64,000 bases of DNA from the NCBI GenBank assembly GCA_027943335.1, contig BSBK01005143.1:372001-436000 (forward strand), in the 5' to 3' direction. The DNA comes from Chamaecyparis obtusa. Lineage: Eukaryota > Streptophyta > Pinopsida > Cupressales > Cupressaceae. The position numbers were made by a program, and so were the translations under genes. A model generated the notes under the pieces. It did no database searches. It saw only the letters and a program-made list of their open reading frames with translations, and had not been told where the DNA came from. Below are positions 22,160-33,513 of the stretch, piece after piece; the stretch's first letter is position 1; each line of letters begins with the position of its first letter.

Positions 22160-23123
22160 TGATGCAGAGTAGTCAGGGCTTTTAGAATATACAAATATAC
22201 ATCCTTAACTCTCATTCCACCAAGGAAGAAGGAATTCCAATGGTTGAAACGTGAGTTAAGGTCTTTACATCAGTCAAACCCTGAAAATGAGGGTTTGTAA
22301 ACAATGCACAGAAAATTTGAAATAACTTAGATATAAAACAAAGAGAATCAATCAAACCAACTTCCAAAGCATCAGATGTCACTATTACAACTTCCAGGCA
22401 AATTTTATCATCCAACCACCATCCGTACAGCCGTACAGAGTTCATTTTTCACCAGAAATGCACTAAAACAGGGTTATTTTTATTTTTTATGAAAGCAAAA
22501 TGATTACAATACTGGTTCTCTATCTGTCTTCGACCATTTGAAGCCTAAAATAGGCTCTCCAAATGTTGGTTCAACCATCTAGGTGGTTAGAACAGTTTAT
22601 CCAACAAATGTCAACTTTGCTAAGCAACTTTTAAAGTTGCATTACAACTTTGCAAACAACTTTGCCGAGAAGGTTAAAAATGTGTTGTGAAACTTTAGGA
22701 ACCTTATTAAAGTTATTTTGGACCTTCAAACTTCTTAACAACATCTAAAAGACACCTAATAAACACTTACTATGCTCATTTCATCCAAGGACTCAAAAGA
22801 TGCCCAAGGTTTATAAGTCACCAAGGGGTCTTGTGTCCAACAAGTGGATGTTTATAAGGAGATAAGATCAATCCTTAATATTTATTACAAACCAAGAAAA
22901 CATCTAAAACTCCTATTCTAATTTATTGTCATTCAAAAAGACTCTGATTTGTCATTCAAAAAGACTCTGATTTGTCAATCAAAAGGACCTTTCACCAGTC
23001 AATCCTTCAAAGCTCCAAGGTGAAAATCTTATGTTCCAATTGATAGGATTTGACTCCTTGGCTTCATGGCAACTTCCTTCAATCATGGTGTCTTTGGCTT
23101 GCATTAGGGATGCCCCTGCATCA
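22160..23123 (-). mobile_element. Solo LTR (964 bp)
   Basis: TGATGCAG at 22160 and CTGCATCA ending at 23123 form an 8-bp terminal inverted repeat. AATAG at 22155-22159 and 23124-23128 is the 5-bp target duplication, and module A joins cleanly if the insert is removed. Its end GATGCCCCTGCATCA resembles the end GATGCTCCTGCATCA of the chromovirus LTRs at 43097-43956 and 48605-49405, so it probably belongs to a related gypsy family in the same orientation; the interiors differ. A 22-bp unit with AAAAAGACTCTGATTTGTCA is tandemly duplicated near 22935-22978. Confidence 0.8.
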
Positions 23124-23162
23124 AATAGCAATGCATTCAAGTGGCAATTACACAAGGGACAG

Positions 23163-24345
23163 TACATGCCCATTAAAGTTGGTGTTTTGTTATCCAGCAT
23201 GACAATGGAGACAACATACTCTGTGTCAATTTTACTGATCAAATTTCCCTCCGCCAGGCAAAGCAACAATCTGGGTATGATGAGGTGAAATTTTGTAGTC
23301 CTTTTGGGTATGATAACAGTTCCAGTTTCCAATAAGATGGTTCATTTTTATAATCTAGCTTCAATTTCTCTTGTGAAAATCTTTTTTTCATTTTATGGGT
23401 GGTAAAATATAATTATTATGCTAGAGGTGTGTACTTATGGATGATAATGAAACAAAATGATAAGATTTAAGACTCTTGTTTTTTTTTTAAATAGCAATTT
23501 AAGTTTCCTTCTATTATAAATTACTGTTTTTCTATTTTTTAATGTATCTTTCCAAATCTTTTATATCAATTTTATTTATGAAATATAAATATATTAATAA
23601 TGTTTTAGTGTTTTTAGGATTAGTTTATATCAATTCTATGTATCATCATTCGTCATTCAATTGTCAGTATTATTAATTTAGACTGTGCAATTGTAGAACT
23701 ACTCGAATATGGGTTGGATGGATACTCAAGCAGGGGAACCCTCCTCAAATATCTCAAGCAGTGAACTTGGAAAAATGTGTCCTGAAGGAACCCTTTCCAT
23801 CAGAGAGATAAAAGTACAAACAAGTAAAAGAAGCAGGCTCTGCAAATATGTTTTTGAGAAAAAAAATGATAGATTATTCGAGTATGGTTCATGAGGTATA
23901 TCTAAAAAGACATTTTTTTTCTTATTATAATAAAAGAGGAAGTTGTGAATGTCAAAGTTGAGTGAAACAAAAATTATTTTCATCAAATTTTATTAGGCTT
24001 GCTTTTGGGAATAGTTTCTTACAATATTGCTATTAAGATTTTTATTGTGTAGTTTTTAGATTAGGTTTATAAAATTATATTTCATGAGTAGTGATTCATA
24101 TTAATCAATTAACGATACTTTTGGAAGGTATTTTCAATGTGTCAAATTTTGATATTTTTACAAGAATTAGATTGTGTAATTTTTTTAATTAAAGTCATTG
24201 ACTCATATTTCATAAATAATAGTTCTCATGAATCCATCTCTTATAAGATTAAATAGTCTATTTAGGAAGTATTTCTAATAGTATGTCAAATTATGATATT
24301 ACTATTACCATTAGATTGCATGGCTTTGAAGTCAACCTCGTTGAC
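23163..24345. other. Insert of unknown origin in the right arm
   Basis: Module A stops abruptly at 23162 (GGGACAGT) and module B begins at 24346. The 1.18 kb between is AT-rich and unlike the arms. Two stretches look exon-like: 23163-23290 (open plus frame, MPIKVGVLLSSMTMET) and 23709-23894 (open frame beginning MGWMDTQAGEPSSNISSSEL, preceded by TTGTAG and followed by GAG/GTATAT). Neither is recognised. No terminal repeats found. Confidence 0.35.
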
Positions 24346-27300
24346 CCATATTCTTCTCTGTAGATGCTACTATGTGCTAGGGAACTTCTTAGAACTGTTG
24401 GTATATTCTTACAACTTGTTACACCTGGGATATTCTTCTCTGTAGATGCTACTATGTGCCGCGGTCCAAACGGGCCCATAAATGTGGTTGAATAGCAATA
24501 CATTCAAGTGGCAATTACACAAGGGACAGTCACTATGAGATGTCCTCATGTGTGACTATCCTTGTCACAAATGAGGACATCTCACAGTGACTGTCCCTTG
24601 TGTAATTTCCACTTGAATGAGGACAGTCACTGTAAAGACAACATGATAATGTACACTTACAGCCCGTGTACATTATCATGTTGTCTTTAGAGTGACTATC
24701 CTCATTTGTTGAAGAAGAAAAGCATTAATGTGGCTGAATAGCGATACATTCAAGTGGCAATCACACAAGGGACAGTCACTGTGAGATGTCCTCATTTGTG
24801 ACTGTCCTTACAGTGAGTGTACATTATCATGTTGTCTTTAGAGTGACTGTCCTCATTTGTTGAAGAAGAAAAGCATTAATGTGGTTCAATAGCAATACAT
24901 TCAAGTGGCAATTACACAAGGGACAATCGATCACTGTGAGATGTCCTCATGTGTGACTATCCTTGTCACAAATGAGGACATCTCACAATGATTGTCCCTT
25001 GTGTAATTCAAGTGGCAATTACACAAGGGACAGTCACTGTGAGATGTCCTCATTTGTGACTGTCCTTACAATGAGTGTACATTATCATGTTGTCTTTAGA
25101 GTGACTGTCCTCATTTGTTGAAGAAGAAAAGCATTAATGTGGTTCAATAGCAATACATTCAAGTGGCAATTACACAAGGGACAATCGATCACTGTGAGAT
25201 GTCCTCATGTGTGACTATCCTTGTCACAAATGAGGACATCTCACAATGACTGTCCCTTCTGTAATTGCCACTTGAATGAGGACAGTCACTGTAAAGACAA
25301 CATGATAATGTACACATACAATGAGTGTACATTATCATGTTGTCTTTACAGTGGCTGCCCTCATGTTGTATATTCTTCTCTGTAGATGCTACTATGTGCT
25401 AGGGAACTTCTTAGAACTGTTGGTATATTCTTACAACTTGTTACACCTGGGATATTCTTCTCTGTAGATGCTACTGTGTGTCATGGTCCAAACGGGCCCA
25501 TAAATGTGGTTGAATAGCAATACATTCAAGTGGCAATTACACAAGGGACAGTCACTGTGAGATGTCCTCATGTGTGACTGTCCTTGTCACAAATGAGGAC
25601 ATCTCACAGTGATTGTCCCTTGTGTAATTAAGTATTGTGGGGAAGCATTCTAAATAACCAAAGCCGCTAACAATAAATTCAACACAGATATGTCCTCATT
25701 TCTGGGTATTTTAGCTCTCTAATAGCTGAATACCAGATTAAATAATAATGACAAAAGAAAAATAAACCCAACGTACTCAGAAATTGTAGCTGTGATTTTG
25801 CGGAGGGAATCTCTCTCGGCGCTGTTGAAAACACAAATGACAACCCGCTTGATTTCGCAGAGGGAATCTCTCTCGGTGCTATTCAAAACACAAATGACAA
25901 CCCGCTTTGTTCAAAACACAAATGATAACCCGCTTGATTTCGCGGAGGGAATCTCTCTCGGCGCTGTTGAAAACACAAATGACAACGTTCCTTTTTTTTT
26001 TTGCACTTATATCCCGACCAACATAAGGTCCATTTCTAATACAACATGATAATGTACACTTACAGTGAGTGTACATTATCATGTTGTCCTTAGAGTGACT
26101 ATCCTCATTTGTTGAAGAAGAAAAGCATTAATGTGGCTGAATAGAAATACATTCAAGTGGCAATTACACAAGGGACAGTCACTATGAGATGTCCTCATTT
26201 GTGACTGTCCTTACAGTGAGTGTACATTATCATGGTGTCTTTAGAGTGACTGTCCTCATTTGTTGAAGAAGAAAAGCATTAATGTGGTTGAATAGCAATA
26301 CATTCAAGTGGCAATTACACAAGGGACAATCACTGTGAGATGTCCTCATGTGTGACTGTCCTTGTCACAAATGAGGACATCTCACAATGACTGTCCCTTG
26401 TGTAATTCAAGTGGCAATTACACAAGGGACAGTCACTGTGAGATGTCCTCATTTGTGACTGTCCTTACAGTGAGTGTACATTATCATGTTGTCTTTAGAG
26501 TGACTGTCCTCATTTGTTGAAGAAGAAAAGCATTAATGTGGTTCAATAGCAATACATTCAAGTGACAATTACACAAGGGACAATCGATCACTGTGAGATG
26601 TCCTCATGTGTGACTATCCTTGTCACAAATGAGGACATCTCACAATGACTGTCCCTTCTGTAATTGCCACTTGAATGAGGACAGTCACTGTAAAGACAAC
26701 ATGATAATGTACACATACAATGAGTGTACATTATCATGTTGTCTTTACAGTGGCTGCCCTCATGTTGTATATTCTTCTCTGTAGATGCTACTATGTGCTA
26801 GGGAACTTCTTAGAACTGTTGGTATATTCTTACAACTTGTTACACCTGGGATATTCTTCTCTGTAGATGCTACTGTGTGCTGGGGTCCAAACGGGCCCAT
26901 AAATGTGGTTGAATAGCAATACATTCAAGTGGCAATTACACAAGGGACAGTCACTGTGAGATGTCCTCATGTGTGACTGTCCTTGTCACAAATGAGGACA
27001 TCTCACAGTGACTGTCCCTTGTGTAATTGCCACTTGAATGAGGACAGTCACTGTAAAGACAACATGATAATGTACACAAGTACCGTGAAGGTAGTTGCAA
27101 GTTACGGCTGTTTCATTGCATACCCGAAACAATGAAGATGTTACGGTCCACAAAACATTTGTGCTTGAAAGATGAACAAATAAAATTAAACTTCTAAATA
27201 ACCAGAGCCGCTAACAATAAATTCAACACAGATATGTCCTCATTTCTGGGTATTTTAGCTCTGTAACAGCTGAATACCAGATTACATAATAATGACAAAA

Positions 27301-29160
27301 GAAAAATAAACCCAACGTACTCAAAAATTGTAGCTGTGATTTCGCGGAGGGAATCTCTCTCGGCACTGTTGAAAATACAAATGACAACGTTTCTCTACAT
27401 TATCATGTTGCCTTTACAGTGACTGTCCCTTGTGTAATTGCCACTTGAAGGAGGACAGTCACTGTAAAGACAACATGATAATGTACACTTACAGCCCGTG
27501 TACATTATCATGTTGTCTTTAGAGTGACTATCCTCATTTGTTGAAGAAGAAAAGCATTAATGTGGCTGAATAGCAATACATTCAAGTGGCAATCACACAA
27601 GGGACAGTCACTGTGAGATGTCCTCATTTGTGACTGTCCTTACAGTGAGTGTACATTATCATGTTGTCTTTAGAGTGACTGTCCTCATTTGTTGAAGAAG
27701 AAAAGAATTAATGTGGTTCAATAGCAATACATTCAAGTGGCAATTACACAAGGGACAATCGATCACTGTGAGATGTCCTCATGTGTGACTATCCTTGTCA
27801 CAAATGAGGACATCTCACAATGACTGTCCCTTGTGTAATTCAAGTGGCAATTACACAAGGGACAGTCACTGTGAGATGTCCTCATTTGTGACTGTCCTTA
27901 CAATGCGTGTACATTAACATGTTGTCTTTAGAGTGACTGTCCTCATTTGTTGAAGAAGAAAAGCATTAATGTGGTTCAATAGCAATACATTCAAGTGGCA
28001 ATTACACAAGGGAAAATCGATCACTGTGAGATGTCCTCATGTGTGACTATCCTTGTCACAAATGAGGACATCTCACAATGACTGTCCCTTCTGTAATTGC
28101 CACTTGAATGAGGACAGTCACTGTAAAGACAACATGATAATGTACACATACAATGAGTGTACATTATCATGTTGTCTTTACAGTGGCTGCCCTCATGTTG
28201 TATATTCTTCTCTGTAGATGCTACTATGTGCTAGGGAACTTCTTAGAACTGTTGGTATATTCTTACAACTTGTTACACCTGGGATATTCTTCTCTGTAGA
28301 TGCTACTGTGTGCTGGGGTCCAAACGGGCCCATAAATGTGGTTGAATAGCAATACATTCAAGTGGCAATTACACAAGGGACAGTCACTGTGAGATGTCCT
28401 CGTGTGACTATCCTTGTCACAAATGAGGACATCTCACAGTGACTGTCCCTTGTGTAATTGCCACTTGAATGAGGACAGTCACTGTAAAGACAACATGATA
28501 ATGTACACAAGTACCGTGAAGGTAGTTGTAAGTTACGGCTGTTTCATTGCATACCCGAAACAATGAAGATGTTACGGTCCAGAAAATGTTTGTGCTTGAA
28601 AGATGAACAAATAAAATTAAACTTCTAAATAACCAGAGCCGCTAACAATAAATTCAACACAGATATGTCCTCATTTCTGGGTATTTTAGCTTTGTAACAG
28701 CTGAATACCAGATTACATAATAATGGCAAAAGAAAAATAAACCCAACGTACTCAGAAATTGTAGCTGTGATTTCGCGGAGGGAATCTCTCTCGGCACTGT
28801 TGAAAATACAAATGACAACGTTTCTCTACATTATCATGTTGCCTTTACAGTGACTGTCCCTTGTGTAATTGCCACTTGAAGGAGGACAGTCACTGTAAAG
28901 ACAACATGATAATGTACACTTACAGCCAGTGTACATTATCATGTTGTCTTTAGAGTGACTATCCTCATTTGTTGAAGAAGAAAAGCATTAATGTGGCTGA
29001 ATAGCAATACATTCAAGTGGCAATTACACAAGGGACAGTCACTGTGAGATGTCGTCATTTGTGACTATCCTTACAGTGAGTGTACATTATCATGTTGTCT
29101 TTAAAGTGACTGTCCTCATTTGTTGAAGGAAAAAAGCATTAATGTGGTTCATTAGCAATG
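24346..29160. repeat. Right arm, main part: repeated A-B-C modules, mostly inverted relative to the left arm
   Basis: Order along the plus strand: B (24346), A, B (25368), A, C (25625-26040), A, B (26763), A, C (27085-27395), A, B (28198), A, C (28515-28825), A. The block 24346-26080 is the mirror image of the left-arm block 9257-10320, including the four-unit module C form. Three copies share the variant CTGTCCCTTCTGTAATTGCC (25250, 26648, 28083), showing that long blocks were duplicated. No genes. Confidence 0.8.
26408..29125 (+). repeat. Tandem duplication, period about 1.43 kb
   Basis: 26408-27700 and 27841-29125 are two near-identical blocks, each running A-B-A-C-A. Shared private features are CTGTCCCTTCTGTAATTGCC (26648/28083), CAAGTACCGTGAAGGTAGTT (27077/28508) and TTTCTCTACATTATCATGTT (27390/28820). 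The spacing is constant at about 1,430 bases. Confidence 0.8.
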
Positions 29161-29510
29161 TATTCCCAGCATTTGTACCTGCATCTCTCTTATATACTAC
29201 AAGTTACTTGCCATCAGAAATTGCAGTTCCCTCACGTGACATTGATGGTGAAGTGTTCTTTTCAAAACCATCATCTGTGGTTACCAATGCTCCTATTTTA
29301 GGCAATAAGTTTGTTGCATTCCATGAGCCATTGGTCAAGTTTCTTCTACGAGCTTCTGATGCCTCAAAATCTAAGCAGCGCCTACGCATGCCTCGTTGTG
29401 GTTGATTATCATTCTGTACATGAATTATAATAAGTAATCAGTTTTGGGCCTTGGAATCTTGTATGTAACATGCACAGGCATTTCATGGCTAAATGAATCT
29501 ATTTAAAAGC
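29160..29510 (+). pseudogene. Possible captured 3' end of a host gene, unidentified
   Basis: Module A breaks at about 29160 and a sequence unrelated to the arms follows. The plus frame is open for about 80 codons to a TGA at 29403-29405 (includes SYLPSEIAVPSRDIDGEVFF and the C-terminal KSKQRLRMPRCG), followed by 3'-UTR-like sequence to about 29630. The minus strand is also partly open. I do not recognise the protein. It looks like the last exon and trailer of a gene carried into the arm. Confidence 0.35.
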
Positions 29511-29634
29511 ATCAACTTTTCTTACATGATGCTGGATACATAAGTAGAACAAGCGTATATCAAATTGGAAGCAATCAGAACTCCACAATGACATATTATT
29601 TAGAGTACTCTTCAGTTTAAGTAATAATGCATAT

Positions 29635-30130
29635 ATTGACACTGTAAAGACAACATGATAATGTACACTCACTGTAAAGACAACATGATAATGTACACTC
29701 ACTGTAAGGACAGTCACAAATGAGGACATCTCACAGTGACTGTCCCTAGTGTAATTGCCACTTGAATGTATTGCTATTCAGCCACATTAATGCTTTTCTT
29801 CTTCAACAAATGAGGATAGTCACTGTAAAGACAACATGATAATGTACACTCACAGTGAGTGTACATTATCATGTACATTATCAACATGATAATGTACACT
29901 CACAGTGAGTGTACATTATCATGTTGTCTTTACAGTGACTATCCTCATTTGTTGAAGAAGAAAAGCATTAATGTGGCTGAATAGTGGCAATTACACTAGG
30001 GACAGTCACTGTGAGATGTCCTCATTTGTGAATGTCCTTACAGTGAGTGTACATTATCATGTTGTCTTTACAGTGGCTGTCCTCATTTGTTGAAAGAAAA
30101 AAGCATTAATGTGGTTCATAAGCAATGTAT
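29635..30130. repeat. Module A block with near-perfect hairpins
   Basis: Contains two adjacent near-perfect inverted repeats with a one-base centre (29834-29875 and 29884-29925; arm ACATGATAATGTACACTCAC). The flanking sequence 29640-29830 is the inverse of 29930-30120, so the block as a whole is also a palindrome. Confidence 0.8.
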
Positions 30131-30149
30131 TAAATTAATTTATTTTTTT

Positions 30150-30446
30150 TAATCCACCCACGGGCGTCGCAATTGCGACGGAAACCCGTCGCAAGGCGAT
30201 GCAGGCGCCCGTCGCAATTGCTTGGGAGGTCCGTCGCGATTGCGACGGCCCTCCGAAGCCATGTGACGGGGGGGCGACGGCCATGCTGCTTCTTAAATCT
30301 TAGCCACATTGCGACGGATAGGTGTCGCAATTGCGACGGAGACCCATAGACGTCGCAATTTGTGACTAAAAAACAGCGACGTCTATGGGTGTTGCTATTG
30401 CGACACATAGCTGTCGCAATTGCGACACATAGCCGTCACAAAATGG
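30150..30446 (-). repeat. CACTA right subterminal CpG-rich repeats
   Basis: Three copies of the palindrome GTCGCAATTGCGAC (30166-30179, 30324-30337, 30413-30426) and several half-sites GTCGCAA or TTGCGACGG. A hairpin with 15-base arms (ACCCATAGACGTCGC at 30342-30356 and its inverse at 30376-30390) sits among them. Very CpG-rich against an AT-rich background. Likely protein-binding sites for transposition. Confidence 0.7.
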
Positions 30447-30463
30447 CCCAAAATGTATTAGTG
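30447..30463 (-). repeat. CACTA right terminal inverted repeat
   Basis: Reverse complement reads CACTAATACATTTTGGG, pairing with 2999-3015. Followed by the target duplication AGA at 30464-30466. Confidence 0.93.
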
Positions 30464-31524
30464 AGAGCATGGTATGAAAGACTACATACTTACCTGTTAA
30501 GTATTGGATTTGTTAGAACAAGTGAAAATAGCAATTTGTATGCGAAAGGAGATACTGATGATACTATTATCATTGTTGAAATATTTGTTGATGATATTAT
30601 CTTTGGGTCTGCAAGGCATTTGCTGATGAAATGAAAAAGGAATTTGAAATGTCTATGTTTGGAGAGATTAAGTTCTTTCTTGGACTACAAGTGATTCAAC
30701 AGAGTGATGGGATATTCATCAAACAATCTAAATACATAAAGGAAGTACTAAAGACATTTAGCATGGAAGATGCTAAACTTGTGGGAACACCGATGGATAC
30801 TAGATGCAAATTGACAAAGGAGGATGAAACTACAGAGGTAAATCAAACACTTTATTGATCCATGATTGGTAAATTAATGTACGTAGTTCACAGTAGACTA
30901 GATATAGCACATGTTGTGGGTATTGTTGCAAGATTTTATACTAATCCTAGAGAATCACACGTGATAGCTACAAAAATGATCTTAAGATACTTGAAGAAAA
31001 TAGAAAAGTATGGATTATGGTATCCTAAGGAAGGGAATTTTGAACTGAAAGTTTACACCGATGCTGATTGGGCTAGAAATGTGGATGATAGAAAAAGCAC
31101 CCCTAGAGGAGCATTTTTCTTTGGTGAAAGACTTGTAACTTGGACAAGTAAAAATTAGGCTTGTATTTCTTAGTCTACAGCTGAAGCAGAGTATGTTGCT
31201 ACTGCTACTAATCGTTCAAACATTGCATATATCAAACAAGTGTTGGAAGGAATGAATGAGGTAATCACTAACCTGGTGATTATATATTGTGACAACACTA
31301 GTGCTATTAATATTTCAAAGAATCCTATGATGCACTCTAAGACAAAGCATATATCTATTAAGTATCATTACTTAAGAGAACAAGTGCAAGAGAAGCAAGT
31401 GAAGTTATAATTTGTTACATCGAAAGAACAACTTGCCGATATTTTTACAAAGCCTCTATCGAAGGACACATTTGAATACTTGAGGACTAAACTTGGGGTC
31501 TGTCCCATGACTATCGGTCACTAA
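30464..31524 (+). pseudogene. Copia pol: reverse transcriptase C-terminal half and RNase H
   Basis: Continues the RT interrupted at 2998. Visible: AWYERLHTYLLSIGF, the catalytic FVDDIIFG (near 30585, Phe replacing the usual Tyr), EMSMFGEIKFFLGLQV (near 30645), then RNase H with TDADWARN (near 31060), STAEAEYVAAT (near 31172), YCDNTSAI (near 31290) and HIxIKYHYLREQV. It ends with TAA at 31522-31524. A frameshift near 30612 and stops at 30856, 31156 and 31408 show it is dead. Confidence 0.9.
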
Positions 31525-32026
31525 GGTGATCTGGTTGTTGCATCAACCTACTTGTATCAAAAGATCATTCATGTTGATGCAACATAGTTCACACTTTGAA
31601 TCATGTTCAAAGTTGTGATTAAGTTTGAGAACTTGTACCGATTGGGATATCAGTATATTGAGATACAAAGGATGACAAAATTGTTTTTTTATTTCTTTCT
31701 TTGGCATTGCTATCAAAGGGAGAGATAAACAATATTAAAAGGAACAAGCACCGATGAGAATTATCTAAGGGAGAGACAATCTGAATGAGACAGAGTATTG
31801 AAGATCAGTTATAGAGAACATAAGTAGGAACAAGAGAACTGAAAAGAACATAACTATAGAATGGTAAAGTTGTATTATCTAATGTTAGTTTAGTAACGTA
31901 GTGATTAAACATATTAATTCTATTCAACTTACAACTTTTTTTTTACAAAGTTGTAGAATATATGTTTTGTATGTGTATGGTACATTTCATATTACTTGAG
32001 TTGCCATCAATGCCAAAGGGAGAGAT
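31525..32026 (+). other. Copia 3' untranslated region with polypurine tract
   Basis: Short-ORF sequence between the pol stop and the LTR. The polypurine tract AAAGGGAGAGA at about 32015-32025 primes plus-strand synthesis and directly precedes the LTR. A similar CAAAGGGAGAGATAA occurs near 31716, possibly a relic second tract. Confidence 0.65.
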
Positions 32027-33510
32027 TGTTGAACTAAAAATGATTTGGAATTTGATTGAAGAAGCTATGATTGAAAAATCACTTAGGAGTTGTTGATTAG
32101 ATATATAATATGATTAAATTAGTATTATGTTGTCATTGATGTCAACTAGCTTGATAGTACTTATCTTGTAAGTTACTATACCAAGACATTTGAAGAAAGG
32201 TGAAAGAGATGAAGAATAGAGAAATATACATGAGAAAAGATGTACATGATAGATGAGGATAAGGAACACATTGAGTAACTTGTTGATGAGTCTATAACTT
32301 GATGATATTGACTTTATTATGTTGCATTCATCTATGATGATGTATAGAGCTGAAAGATACAAAGCAGTGTTGTTGGTAAATGAAACATTTCTAGTATACA
32401 CCAATGGAGTGTAGTGTATACTAATCATAGTATTAACCAAGTAGTTTTCACCGACGCATTTCTTTGTTAACTAAGTAGAACAAAATGAATTAAATGATTA
32501 GTTTAGCTGATAAGATTGATGAGCTGGCAAGAGTATAACACCGAGGTAACAGATAAATTTTGTTACACAAATTGACGACTGACAAAATTAAAGGAAGATC
32601 TAATGGAGTAGATTGAAATGTGTTATTGACACAAGTACTAAGAAAGTTTGAAATGAAAAAATCTATGAATGTGGTTAAGCAGCAAAATCTGATGGTGGAG
32701 AAGAAAATGATTTACTCGTCTATATAAGAGAACATAATTTCTTTATGAAGAATGCTGGAAGAAGTAGAAGCTGTAGGAATATCACGTGAACAAGGTTTTT
32801 CATGCATTTTGATCATACTAGTTAGTAAGAACCGAGCTGTAGAATAATTACTGAGCTACAGAGAGCAATTACTAATGGACAGTAAGTTGATACAGTATTG
32901 AATCTGAAGTGAAATATTGATTAGAAGGATTTTTATGGACTAAATATTGATCTGTAATCTACAATTGAAGTTGCATTAAGGTAGGTCATTTACTGTTACA
33001 TATTTAACCATTGTATATAGTCAAAATCTCTTAACTGAGTGGAATCTGAAAGTCTTATGATGTATCATTCATAGAATGAATATTGTTATCTTGTCAACCC
33101 CATAGTGAATGTTGGTTGGACAATAACTTCTAGTCTAAAATCCTCTAACAAGGTCACACCTGACAGTGTGTTTGTAAACCTTTAACAGGGTTGGGTCTTA
33201 ACCGACCTCACTTCAGAAGAGTGAACAATTTTGGGTTGCCGGTCCTAGGTGGTTTTTCCCTTTATAGGTTTTCCATGTTAAATCTCTTGTGTTATGTGTT
33301 GATTGTCATATTTGTTTGTTATCAGTCTTTAAATGTTACATGTTAGATTTGATGAGTAAACTATTATAGTATTAGACTGATAATCAGTAAAAACACAGAC
33401 AGTGAAAGTTTTAATGTTTAAGATGAGCAAAAATTATAGAAATTATTTTGAATTATACATTTTTTTTTGGGACACTGGATAACTAATTCACCCCCCTCTC
33501 AGTTATTCTA
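32027..33510 (+). repeat. Copia 3' LTR, right end truncated
   Basis: Starts TGTTGAAC after the polypurine tract. A TATA box (CTATATAAGAG, 32720-32730) lies mid-LTR. The last 50 bases (AATTCACCCCCCTCTCAG near 33486) resemble the reverse complement of the start of the LTR at 504, which marks the usual copia LTR 3' end. At about 33511 it passes abruptly into gypsy ORF sequence also found at 58064, so the final bases and target duplication are missing. Confidence 0.75.
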
Positions 33511-33513
33511 AGA

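Larger units (their letters stand above)
2999..30463 (+). mobile_element. CACTA (En/Spm-type) DNA transposon, 27,465 bp, with SET gene and modular arms
   Basis: The ends are CACTAATACATTTGGGG at 2999 and its inverted counterpart ending in TAGTG at 30463. The flanking three bases are AGA on both sides (2996-2998 and 30464-30466), the 3-bp duplication that CACTA transposases make. With one AGA removed, the copia RT frame runs through the junction, which independently confirms the boundaries. Inside are CpG-rich subterminal repeats, mirrored repeat arms (3146-10320 and 21100-30130), and a core with TNP2 transposase, SET-domain and Transposase_24 genes, all on the plus strand. Two solo LTRs (6729-8755, 22160-23123) inserted later. 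The size is very large for the family, mainly because of the arms. Confidence 0.93.
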
